From Xanthomarina arctica (GTDB taxonomy: Bacteria > Bacteroidota > Bacteroidia > Flavobacteriales > Flavobacteriaceae): a stretch of DNA of 64,000 nt. Under the pieces are notes generated by a model. It was given only the letters and a program-made list of their open reading frames with translations, did no database searches and was not told the DNA's origin. The DNA is taken from NCBI RefSeq assembly GCF_014638915.1, contig NZ_BMFQ01000001.1, positions 943,142 through 1,007,141 of the forward strand, written 5' to 3'. The position numbers and the translations under genes were made by a program. Below, in pieces: positions 51,898 through 59,679 of the stretch (the first letter of the stretch is position 1; every line of letters begins with the position of its first letter).

Positions 51898-52275
51898 CTA
51901 AAAAGGTAAATCGTCGTGATCGTCTTCATTTAAATCTTTAGCTGGTTCAAAAGCATCAGCTGGAGGCATTGGAGGCATGTTGCCACCTGAAGCATCTTGT
52001 TGAGCAACTTCAATTCTCCAACCTTGAATTGTATTAAAATATTTAATTTCGCCTTGAGGATTTGCCCATTCTCTTCCACGTAAATTAATACTAATTTTCA
52101 CATTTTGACCCGCTTGAAAACTGTTCAATAAATCGGTTTTATCTTGAACAAATTCCACCATTATATGTTGTGGATATTGCTCTTCTGTTGTCACAACCAC
52201 TTCACGTTTTCTAAACCCATTATTTCCAAAGGTTTGTGTTTCTCCAATAAATTTAATTTTTCCTTGTACTTCCAT
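51898..52275 (-). CDS. DUF3127 OB-fold-like protein
   Basis: A 125-residue protein with the DUF3127 core: KIKFIGETQTFGNNGFRKRE, FVQDKTDLL and INLRGREWANPQGEIKYFNT, and an acidic, disordered tail ending DDLPF. The layout resembles single-strand-binding proteins, whose acidic tip DDLPF-type end binds partner proteins. Function is not proven. Follows the flavin reductase gene by 47 bases. Confidence 0.88.
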   Translation of the reverse strand: MEVQGKIKFIGETQTFGNNGFRKREVVVTTEEQYPQHIMVEFVQDKTDLLNSFQAGQNVKISINLRGREWANPQGEIKYFNTIQGWRIEVAQQDASGGNMPPMPPADAFEPAKDLNEDDHDDLPF

Positions 52276-52322
52276 TTCTACATTTAATTTAAATATTCCT
52301 TTTTAGGAATTTGATATTCTAC

Positions 52323-53192
52323 TTATGATAATAATATTTTCCAGGCGCTATTTATGTCACCAAAACTCAGATAATTATGAGCTAATTTATGCTTTTCTCT
52401 ATGCGAAGCTGCTCTAATATCAGGATAACGTTCGCTAACCGTTTCGATAAATGTACTAACTTCTTCTGCACTTGGTAATGCATTTACATTTGCCAACATG
52501 CCTAAATCGTTTCCTGTTAAAATCATGCTATTCTTAACATCTTCTGGGAAACTATCGACACCAATTCCTAAACTTGTTAGAGGTTTTGGTAATTCGAAAA
52601 AGCCATTTCTGGCACGACTGTAAAAATTACCACCGGCTCTTGCAACTAAATCTAGTTTTTCTTGATCTATAACGCCTTCTTCATCCAAAACGTCTTCGTC
52701 GATATGAAGTTTGACAACTTCACATATTACCAAGTTTCCAGCACCACCTTCGTCACCTAAAGCAATAATTTCAATTACTTTGCATTCAAGTTGAATAGGA
52801 GACTCGGCTACTCTAAAAGGTTTTACTAAATCTGATTTTAGCATGGTTAACCCTGCTTTTTCAAATTCGTTTACACCTTCGGGATATTCTGTACTACTAA
52901 GCGATGCCTGGTGTACCATATCGTAATTAACCACATTAATCACCACTTCTTTAGTAAGTTTTACGTTTTCTAAAGTATGCTTGGTGGTATTATTTCTAAC
53001 CCGACGTGCAGGTGAGAAAATTAAAATGGGCGGATTGGCACTAAACACGTTAAAAAAGCTAAATGGAGATAGATTTGGGTTTCCATTTTCATCCATGGTA
53101 CTTGCAAAAGCTATAGGTCTAGGTGCTACAGCACTTAACAGATAACCATGTAACTTTCCTACTGATAAATCTTTTGGATTGAATGATGTCAT
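52323..53192 (-). CDS. Flavin reductase family protein
   Basis: A 289-residue FMN-binding split-barrel protein. AVAPRPIAFASTMDENGNPN and FSFFNVFSANPPILIFSPARR (about residues 19-68) match the flavin reductase/DIM6 family. The C-terminal ~90 residues are a helical extension common in Bacteroidota. It may supply reduced FMN or act as a flavin-dependent oxidoreductase. No monooxygenase lies near. Confidence 0.88.
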   Translation of the reverse strand: MTSFNPKDLSVGKLHGYLLSAVAPRPIAFASTMDENGNPNLSPFSFFNVFSANPPILIFSPARRVRNNTTKHTLENVKLTKEVVINVVNYDMVHQASLSSTEYPEGVNEFEKAGLTMLKSDLVKPFRVAESPIQLECKVIEIIALGDEGGAGNLVICEVVKLHIDEDVLDEEGVIDQEKLDLVARAGGNFYSRARNGFFELPKPLTSLGIGVDSFPEDVKNSMILTGNDLGMLANVNALPSAEEVSTFIETVSERYPDIRAASHREKHKLAHNYLSFGDINSAWKILLS

Positions 53193-53312
53193 TTATCTTT
53201 TTTGATTTGCACAAATGTAATAAATCTGTCATGGAACTAAAAATGATTTGTTTGCTAGTAACACAATATTATTAACAGATTTTACATTATATTTCAAAAT
53301 AAAATTTGTTTT

Positions 53313-54479
53313 ATGCTTTTTTCCAAACATAGAAATCTTACCAGATGGATTATTGTAGTGGCTTCCTTTGGTATTATTTCGCTTATTCTATGGAACACGT
53401 ACGTGTTTTTTCAAAAATTTAAAATAGAAGAACAGTCTAAATTAGATATTTGGGCGGCTGCTTATCAAGAAATAAATTCCAATGCTTTAGACGAAAATGT
53501 CAACCCTTTAGTTGATAAAGTTTTTACGTCTGAAATTACAAATCCCATGTTTGTTTATAATGATGGAAGTGTTTTGATATCAAATAATATAGATGAAAAG
53601 AAATTTGACAAAGAGACTTCCATTAAAAATTTAATTATTCAATTTTCTGAGGAAAACAAACCCATTGTTATTTCTTATGAAGATAACATCAATAAGGAAA
53701 CAATTATTTATGGTACTTTGTATTATGGGAATTCGGAGGTTTTAAACAAATTAAAATACTATCCTTTAGCCTTACTATTAATCATATTTTTATTTGGTGC
53801 TGTGGCTTATTTCTTCTACCGAAGTTCAAAAATTGCGGCTCAAAACAAATTATGGTCTGGAATGGCTAAAGAAACGGCACATCAAATTGGAACACCATTA
53901 TCTTCTTTAATTGGATGGACTGAAATATTAAAATCTGAACATGTCAATCCAGAATACATAGTAGAAATTGAAAAAGACGTTTCGAGACTTCAAACTATTA
54001 CAGAGCGTTTTAGTAAGATAGGTTCACTTCCTACCCTTGAAAAAGCAGACATTGTTAAAGAGACTCTAGAATCTTACGATTATTTAAAAACCAGAAGTTC
54101 CAAACTAATAGAATTTGAAATTCTTGTTCCTTCTGAAGAAATTTATGTAAATTTAAACAAGCAACTATACAGTTGGACCATTGAAAACTTAGTTAAGAAT
54201 GCCATTGATGCCATGAAAGGTAGGGGTAAATTAAGGATAGAAATTACACAATTGGAAAATACGGTAAAAATAAATGTAAGTGATACAGGAAAAGGGCTTT
54301 CTAAGAGCCAATTTAATGCTATTTTTGAACCCGGTTACACAACAAAGAAAAGAGGTTGGGGTTTAGGACTTTCACTTGCAAAACGAATAATTGAAGAGTT
54401 TCATCAAGGTAAGATTAAAGTTTTAAATTCGGAAATTGGAAAAGGGACAACCATGCAAATTTCAATGAAATCGATTTAA
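53313..54479 (+). CDS. Orphan sensor histidine kinase
   Basis: Two membrane helices (about 12-33 and 151-168) enclose a periplasmic sensor domain of ~115 residues. The phosphoacceptor box is ETAHQIGTPLSSL with His190. The ATPase domain has NLVKNAIDAM, DTGKGL and RGWGLGLSLAKRI. No response regulator is adjacent. A small zinc-ribbon membrane protein follows three bases after the stop and is likely co-transcribed. Confidence 0.92.
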   Translation: MLFSKHRNLTRWIIVVASFGIISLILWNTYVFFQKFKIEEQSKLDIWAAAYQEINSNALDENVNPLVDKVFTSEITNPMFVYNDGSVLISNNIDEKKFDKETSIKNLIIQFSEENKPIVISYEDNINKETIIYGTLYYGNSEVLNKLKYYPLALLLIIFLFGAVAYFFYRSSKIAAQNKLWSGMAKETAHQIGTPLSSLIGWTEILKSEHVNPEYIVEIEKDVSRLQTITERFSKIGSLPTLEKADIVKETLESYDYLKTRSSKLIEFEILVPSEEIYVNLNKQLYSWTIENLVKNAIDAMKGRGKLRIEITQLENTVKINVSDTGKGLSKSQFNAIFEPGYTTKKRGWGLGLSLAKRIIEEFHQGKIKVLNSEIGKGTTMQISMKSI

Positions 54480-54482
54480 ATT

Positions 54483-54836
54483 ATGGGAGAGAAATTTATT
54501 ACAATAAAAGAGGTTGCCTTAAACAATAACTGTCCGGAGTGTTATAATACCAGCGGGCTTGAATTAACGTTTAAACAAAAGTTTGTAGAGACTAAATTTT
54601 ATAGATCCATTACTAGCGAAACGGCACATCAATTAGAATGTCGTACTTGCAATACCAGTATTTATCCAATACAATGGACTGAAGATATTGAGCGTGTTTT
54701 TAATTATCATCAAAAGGCATTTACTCCAAAGAAACCTTCAAAGAAACTAAAAAGAGCGGCATGGTCATTAATAATCGGTCTTTTAATATTTAGTGTAGTA
54801 TTAATTATTGGAGTCGCTTTACTCTCAAACTTATAA
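54483..54836 (+). CDS. Zinc-ribbon protein with C-terminal membrane helix
   Basis: A 117-residue protein whose N-terminal part has Cys17-x2-Cys20 and Cys53-x2-Cys56, enough for a structural zinc ribbon. A basic linker and one C-terminal membrane helix (about 92-115) follow. It is probably tail-anchored with the ribbon in the cytoplasm. No family recognised; the operon position suggests a partner of the kinase. Confidence 0.7.
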   Translation: MGEKFITIKEVALNNNCPECYNTSGLELTFKQKFVETKFYRSITSETAHQLECRTCNTSIYPIQWTEDIERVFNYHQKAFTPKKPSKKLKRAAWSLIIGLLIFSVVLIIGVALLSNL

Positions 54837-55220
54837 ATGACTTTTAATAGCTTTTGCTGTATTTAGGAACTCTGAAAGAGTTAAAGCTGTTTTATTAAGA
54901 AACCTAATATCTTCCATAGAATTCAAAGGAATTAAATGCACATGTACATGTGGTACTTCGAGGCCAACAACAGTCATTCCAACACGTTTGCAAGGAATGG
55001 CTTTTTCTATAGCAATGGCTATTTTTCTCGAAAATGCCATAAGCTCTAAATATGTTTTTTCATCTAGGTCGAAAATTTTATTGACTTCTTTTTTAGGAAT
55101 ACACAGCGTGTGACCCTTTGCATTGGGATTAATGTCCAAAAAAGCAAGGAAATCGTCTGTTTCTGCAATTTTATACGAAGGTATTTCACCAGAAATTATT
55201 TTAGAGAATATAGATGCCAT
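54831..55220 (-). CDS. HIT family hydrolase
   Basis: A 129-residue histidine-triad protein starting MASIFSKIISGEIPSYKI. The triad is HVHVHLIPL near the C-terminus. Members hydrolyse nucleoside phosphoramidates or dinucleoside polyphosphates. I start at the ATG at 55220; a longer open frame to 55337 would be translated terminator and repeat DNA. It follows greA after a terminator. Confidence 0.93.
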   Translation of the reverse strand: MASIFSKIISGEIPSYKIAETDDFLAFLDINPNAKGHTLCIPKKEVNKIFDLDEKTYLELMAFSRKIAIAIEKAIPCKRVGMTVVGLEVPHVHVHLIPLNSMEDIRFLNKTALTLSEFLNTAKAIKSHL

Positions 55221-55246
55221 AGAATATGATGTATTTACGTAAATAT

Positions 55247-55277
55247 AAAAAGATTCCTGTTTTGCAGGAATCTTTTT
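55247..55277. terminator. Terminator of greA
   Basis: GATTCCTG (55252-55259) pairs with CAGGAATC (55265-55272) with A5 and T5 flanks. It sits between greA and the HIT gene on the minus strand. Confidence 0.85.
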
Positions 55278-55288
55278 AGTAATAATTT

Positions 55289-55335
55289 CACTTCGACTCA
55301 CTTCGACTTCGCTCAGTGGCCGACGCTCAGTGACC
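55289..55335. repeat. Dispersed TTCGACT/GCTCAGTG repeat, copy 5
   Basis: CACTTCGACT occurs twice, followed by CGCTCAGTG and GACGCTCAGTGACC. It is an inverted-orientation, partly duplicated member of the family at 8652-8690, between greA and HIT. Confidence 0.75.
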
Positions 55336-55350
55336 AAATTAAGGAATTTG

Positions 55351-55824
55351 TTATCTTGAGATTTCTAGAACATCAAATTTTAAAACACCATTCGGCACTT
55401 GTATTTCGGCTACTTCCCCAACAGATTTACCTAGCAAACCTTTTCCAATTGGAGAATTTACTGAAATTTTCCCTGTGGCTAAATCGGCTTCACCATCTGC
55501 AACCAAAGTATAAACAACTTCCATACCATTGGTTTGATTTTTGATTTTCACTTTAGATAAAACTAGTGCTTTGGAGTTGTCTAATTGAGATTCATCAATA
55601 AGACGAGCGCCAGCAAGTTGCCCTTCTAATTTTGAGATGCGCATTTCTAACATGCCTTGAGCTTCTTTTGCAGCATCGTATTCGGCATTTTCACTTAAAT
55701 CACCTTTATCTCTAGCCTCTGCAATTGCTTGAGACGCTTTTGAGCGCTCTATATCTTTTAATACTCTTAATTCTTCTCTTAATTTTTTTAAACCTTCTTC
55801 CGTGTAATAAGATACTTTACTCAT
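55351..55824 (-). CDS. greA: Transcription elongation factor GreA
   Basis: A 157-residue factor that rescues backtracked RNA polymerase by stimulating transcript cleavage. An N-terminal coiled coil carries the acidic tip in ARDKGDLSENAEYDAAKEAQ. The C-terminal FKBP-like domain contains NSPIGKGLLGKSVGE. The 5' leader holds a hairpin followed by T residues at 55900-55923. Confidence 0.95.
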   Translation of the reverse strand: MSKVSYYTEEGLKKLREELRVLKDIERSKASQAIAEARDKGDLSENAEYDAAKEAQGMLEMRISKLEGQLAGARLIDESQLDNSKALVLSKVKIKNQTNGMEVVYTLVADGEADLATGKISVNSPIGKGLLGKSVGEVAEIQVPNGVLKFDVLEISR

Positions 55825-55899
55825 AACTTCATCGTTTATATATTATAAATTTCCCAAAACCATTCCTATATAATTAGAGAAATAGTTTGGGAATAACGC

Positions 55900-55923
55900 A
55901 AAAAATCTCGTTCACACGAGATT
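55900..55923 (-). promoter_or_regulatory. Hairpin with U-tract in the greA leader
   Basis: On the minus strand AATCTCGT (55923-55916), loop GTGA and ACGAGATT (55911-55904) are followed by TTTT. It lies 76 bases before the greA ATG and could end or pause transcription, or protect the mRNA 5' end. Confidence 0.6.
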
Positions 55924-55929
55924 GATTTA

Positions 55930-55937
55930 CAAATATA
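55930..55937 (-). promoter_or_regulatory. Possible -7 box of greA
   Basis: TATATTTG on the minus strand matches TAnnTTTG. No TTG at the usual -33 distance is seen. Confidence 0.45.
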
Positions 55938-55997
55938 CAAAATATTTAACTCTGTTTACTTTTTGTTGTAAATTGTAACCGAAAAATTAATTAAAAA

Positions 55998-56426
55998 ATG
56001 AATCGTATTTATTATATTATTTTAATCGCATTTATGGTTGTTTCATGTAACAAAAGTGATGACAACGATAATGAGAATTGTAAATTTCTACTTGACGTAC
56101 AAGTTAATAGGACTGTTAGCTTAAATTTGAATCCCAATCTTGAAATCCCAGGAAACTCCCTTTATATTCCTAATATTGGTAATGCAGGAGTTATAGTTAT
56201 CAATTCTGGATTTGAATTTCTTGCATGGGATGCTGCAGACCCAAACCATGTACAAAATGGTTGCCGGTTAGTTTCAGATTCTGGATTTGAAGCGACTTGT
56301 AATTGTGAAGACAAAAATAAATACAGTCTTATAACAGGGCAACCTTTGGGAAACTCAGCGTTACAGTGTGGTTTAAGAAACTATCGTGTTGAAAGAATTG
56401 AAAATACACTTGTCATTTCTAACTAA
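55998..56426 (+). CDS. Degenerate Rieske-like lipoprotein
   Basis: A lipobox ends at Cys17 (FMVVSC). The remaining 125 residues follow a Rieske-type outline found in small flavobacterial lipoproteins: GNSLYIPNIGNAGVIVIN, then DPNHVQNGC, then ATCNCEDKNKYSLITGQPL, then RNYRVERIENTLVI. Cys89, Cys101 and Cys103 remain, but the canonical CxH...CxxH ligands of a [2Fe-2S] Rieske cluster are not all present (Asp81-x-x-His84; Glu104 where His is expected). It may have lost the cluster or bind another metal. Confidence 0.65.
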   Translation: MNRIYYIILIAFMVVSCNKSDDNDNENCKFLLDVQVNRTVSLNLNPNLEIPGNSLYIPNIGNAGVIVINSGFEFLAWDAADPNHVQNGCRLVSDSGFEATCNCEDKNKYSLITGQPLGNSALQCGLRNYRVERIENTLVISN

Positions 56427-56432
56427 AGCATG

Positions 56433-56491
56433 CTTTAAAACGTTATTATGTGGAAGTAAATGGAAATATTATTCGTGTTTTTAATAATTAA
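56433..56491 (+). pseudogene. Fossil C-terminus of a second Rieske-like lipoprotein
   Basis: Seven bases after the stop the DNA reads ALKRYYVEV and, after a one-base deletion, NGNIIRVFNN followed by TAA at 56489. This matches the C-terminal pattern of the upstream protein (LRNYRVE..ENTLVISN). Confidence 0.6.
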
Positions 56492-56506
56492 AAGAAATAG
56501 GAATTA

Positions 56507-56538
56507 CCTTTCAATCTCAATGCTTAGGGATTGAAAGG
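56507..56538. terminator. Hairpin between convergent genes
   Basis: CCTTTCAATC (56507-56516) and GATTGAAAGG (56529-56538) form a 10-base stem with a 12-base loop. It likely terminates one or both neighbouring transcripts. Confidence 0.7.
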
Positions 56539-56547
56539 TCTCCAAAT

Positions 56548-58521
56548 TTAATCCATTTTAAAACGTAATAGGCGTAAGGCATTTAATACGACAACAATGG
56601 TCGAACCTTCATGAAAAATTACAGCCATTCCAATATTTGTTAACCCTAAGATTGTTACAGGAACTAACAAAGCAACAACCCCTAAACTGATAAAAATATT
56701 TTGTTTGATAATCCGTTTGGATTCTCTGCTTAAGCCTATTACAAAAGGAAGCATTTCAATCTTATCGGACATTAAGGCTACATCTGCAGTTTCTAAAGCA
56801 ACATCACTTCCTGCAGCTCCCATAGCAACACTAACAGTGCTTAAAGCCATAGCAGGAGCATCGTTAACACCATCTCCAACCATGGCTATTCTTTTGTCTT
56901 CTTGTAACAGTTTTTTTATGGCTTCGACCTTATCTTCTGGCAGCAAATTACCTTTGGCTTCAGTCAAACCTATTTGTTTTGCTATGGTATCTCCAACATT
57001 TTGATGATCTCCAGTAAGCATAATCATTCGTTTGATGCCAATTTCTTTTAATCGTTTTAAAGTGCTAATAGCTGTCTTTCTTGGAACATCCATGACGCTT
57101 ATTAATCCTGCAATTTCATTCTTAAATGCGACTAACATAACTGTGTGTCCATGTTTCAATAAATCAGTCATTTGAGAATGCACTGAATCTTCGATTGAAA
57201 TCCCTTCATCTTCCATGAGTTTGGTATTACCTATAAATACCTTTTCATTTTTATAAATGGCTTCAATACCTTTCCCTTGAATGGCATTTATTTCGGAAGC
57301 TTTGTCTAAAAAGTCAATGTTGTAAGTTGTTTTTAGATCTTTTGAAATAGCCTTTGCCAAAGGATGATTGCTTAAACTTTCTACCTCTAAAACCATTTGA
57401 ACAAAGTCTGTTTCATTAAAAGCATTAAAAGGAATAACGTTTGTTAACTTGGGTTTTCCTTCGGTTAAAGTTCCTGTTTTATCGAATGCAATGGTTGTAA
57501 TAACACCCAAATCTTCCAGGGCTTTGCCTCCTTTTATTAAAACGCCTTTTTGGGCAGCTCTTGCAATACCGCTCAAAACTGCACTTGGAGTAGAAATTGC
57601 CAACGCACATGGACTAGCCGCTACCAAAACCGTAATGGCTCGATACAGACTTTCTGAGAAAGTTTCGTCTACAACCAAATAAGCAAAACATAATGTTACA
57701 ACCAATATGATAACTATTGGGACATAAATTTTTTCGAATTTCTTAGTAAGGCGTTGGGTTGGCGATTTTTGTGTCTCTACCTCACTTACCATCTTAACCA
57801 ATCTGGCAACCGTGGAGTCTTCACTAAGTTTTAAAACTAAAACCTCAATGTTTCCATCTCCATTAATGGTTCCGGTAAAAACAATATGGCTTTTGTCTAT
57901 ATCCTTAAAGTCTGGTAAATTATTGGTATTAGGAATAGCTGTTTTATCTACAGGCATACTTTCTCCAGTAATTGGAGCTTGATTGATACTACTGTTTCCT
58001 ACAATAATAACACCATCTGCTGCGATTTTTGTATGAGGTTTTACTACAATAATGTCGTTTATTTTTAATTGCTCGATGGGTGTTTCTATCAATTTTCCAT
58101 CTTTTTTAACTAAGGCAGTGTTTGGCGATAAATCTCCTAAAGCCTCGATAGACTTAGTTGCTTTATTCATGGCATAGCTCTCTAAAGCATGACCTAAACT
58201 AAATAGAAATAGAAGTAAAGCACCTTCGGCCCAACTGCCAATATAAGCAGCTCCAAGAGCGGCAACTATCATTAGAAAATCGATTTCGAAACCACCTTTA
58301 AGAATTTTATTGGTAGCCTCAATGGTTATAAAATATCCTCCAAAAAAATAGGCTATAATGTAACTACTTAAGGATATCCAACTTGGTGAAACTTCCGTTT
58401 TTTCTAAAATAAAACCAATTAGTAGAAAGAATCCGCAAAGTATCGAAAAATATAGTTCCGTTTTCTTTCCGAAAATTCCTCCGTGTTCATGGTTATGCGT
58501 TTCTTCTTTATGTTTATTCAT
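56548..58521 (-). CDS. Heavy-metal P1B-type ATPase with SPC motif
   Basis: A 657-residue metal exporter in the inner membrane. The phosphorylation site is AFDKTGTLTEGKP, the hinge MVGDGVNDAPA. The transmembrane metal motif is SPC (VLVAASPCALAIS) and the last helix pair has HEGST, which together fit the P1B-4 group (cobalt, zinc, iron and related divalent ions), not the CPC-type copper pumps. The N-terminus has a His-rich stretch (HKEETHNHEHGG) and no HMA domain. I start at 58521; an ATG at 58560 would overlap the adaptor gene. It closes the efflux operon. Confidence 0.9.
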   Translation of the reverse strand: MNKHKEETHNHEHGGIFGKKTELYFSILCGFFLLIGFILEKTEVSPSWISLSSYIIAYFFGGYFITIEATNKILKGGFEIDFLMIVAALGAAYIGSWAEGALLLFLFSLGHALESYAMNKATKSIEALGDLSPNTALVKKDGKLIETPIEQLKINDIIVVKPHTKIAADGVIIVGNSSINQAPITGESMPVDKTAIPNTNNLPDFKDIDKSHIVFTGTINGDGNIEVLVLKLSEDSTVARLVKMVSEVETQKSPTQRLTKKFEKIYVPIVIILVVTLCFAYLVVDETFSESLYRAITVLVAASPCALAISTPSAVLSGIARAAQKGVLIKGGKALEDLGVITTIAFDKTGTLTEGKPKLTNVIPFNAFNETDFVQMVLEVESLSNHPLAKAISKDLKTTYNIDFLDKASEINAIQGKGIEAIYKNEKVFIGNTKLMEDEGISIEDSVHSQMTDLLKHGHTVMLVAFKNEIAGLISVMDVPRKTAISTLKRLKEIGIKRMIMLTGDHQNVGDTIAKQIGLTEAKGNLLPEDKVEAIKKLLQEDKRIAMVGDGVNDAPAMALSTVSVAMGAAGSDVALETADVALMSDKIEMLPFVIGLSRESKRIIKQNIFISLGVVALLVPVTILGLTNIGMAVIFHEGSTIVVVLNALRLLRFKMD

Positions 58522-58531
58522 ATCATTCGTA

Positions 58532-59677
58532 TTAATGGTCGTGACCTCCGCCACCTGCATTGAGTAACATGTACGTTCCTTTTATTAAAATTTTCTTGTC
58601 TATTAAAGAGTCTGGGTTTAGAATTTCAACATAAGACTCCGTTTCAACTCCTTTTTCAATTTTTACTTTTTCTAGTTGATATTCTGTCTCTGTCTCATTC
58701 TTTAAAATTAACACAAAAGAATGATCTTCAACCTCAAGAATGGCTTCTTTTGGTAATGCCATTCGTTTTGTATTACTAACAATAATATCGGCTTCTGTAA
58801 ACATGCCAACAACAAATTGCGTTTGTCCTTCTTCTATATGTCCATGAATTTTTACACGTCTATTATTTTCATCTATAGTTGTCCCAACCAAATGCACTTC
58901 AGCATTAAAAATACTGTCCGAGGCTTCAGGAATTTTAAATTGAATTTTCTGTCCCTTTTTAATTTTTAAAATGTCTTTTTCGAAAACCGATAATTCTAAG
59001 TGAATATGGTCTGTATCTACAATTTCTAAAACAATATCTGAAGGTGATACGTAGCTTCCATTACTCACGTTTACCTTAGTCACATAACCGGCAATGGGCG
59101 CATATAAATTGATAGTAGATGTTATTTGTCCTTGTTCCACGGATTTCGGGTTAATATTCATCATTTGTAACTTTTTACCTAAGCCATTATAATGAGCTAA
59201 ATTACTTTTATAAGTGCTTTCTGCTTTTAGAAAGTTCTTTTGAGAGGTGATGTTTTCATCATACAAAGTTTTTTGTCTCGTAAACTCAGACTTTAAATAG
59301 GTTAATTGCTCAGCAACTTCTAAATAATTTTGCTGAATTTCTACAAATTCTGGGTTTTCAAGGGTCACCAACATTTGTCCTTTATTTACCTTATCACCTA
59401 TTAGTAAAGGTGTTTTTGTAACGTAACCACCAATAAAAGAAGTCACACTCGATTTGTTATGAGGTGGCACATCTATCATACCATTTACTTGTACGGTTTG
59501 GTTAAATTCTTGTTGGGAAATAGTACCAAAAGCCATGTTTTCACCTTCAAATTGTTGTTTTGTAATGTCTATTTCATTGGAGTCTTCATGAATTTCTTCA
59601 ACAGTTTCCATGTTTTTTTCTGAATTTCCACAGGCTACTAAAACCAATGAAAAAATAAGGATATATAGGTTTTTCAT
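58532..59677 (-). CDS. RND efflux periplasmic adaptor subunit (CusB/CzcB-type)
   Basis: A 381-residue membrane-fusion lipoprotein with lipobox VACG (Cys16). The barrel-sandwich halves (GGYVTKTPLLIGDKVNKGQM and LYAPIAGYVTKVNVSNG) flank a helical hairpin (about 105-165). It ends in GGGGHDH, a His tail that may bind metal. It links the RND pump to its outer-membrane channel in the periplasm. Two bases separate it from the pump gene stop. Confidence 0.93.
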   Translation of the reverse strand: MKNLYILIFSLVLVACGNSEKNMETVEEIHEDSNEIDITKQQFEGENMAFGTISQQEFNQTVQVNGMIDVPPHNKSSVTSFIGGYVTKTPLLIGDKVNKGQMLVTLENPEFVEIQQNYLEVAEQLTYLKSEFTRQKTLYDENITSQKNFLKAESTYKSNLAHYNGLGKKLQMMNINPKSVEQGQITSTINLYAPIAGYVTKVNVSNGSYVSPSDIVLEIVDTDHIHLELSVFEKDILKIKKGQKIQFKIPEASDSIFNAEVHLVGTTIDENNRRVKIHGHIEEGQTQFVVGMFTEADIIVSNTKRMALPKEAILEVEDHSFVLILKNETETEYQLEKVKIEKGVETESYVEILNPDSLIDKKILIKGTYMLLNAGGGGHDH

Positions 59678-59679
59678 TT

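Noticed and set aside
55221-55337. A 39-residue N-terminal extension of the HIT protein (VTERRPLSEVEVSRSE and beyond)
   Set aside because: It is the translation of the dispersed repeat and of the greA terminator hairpin; HIT proteins start at the MASIF methionine.
58522-58560. Earlier ATG for the P1B ATPase
   Set aside because: It would overlap the adaptor coding sequence and encode residues that mirror its C-terminus, while the ATG at 58521 precedes the typical His-rich N-terminus.
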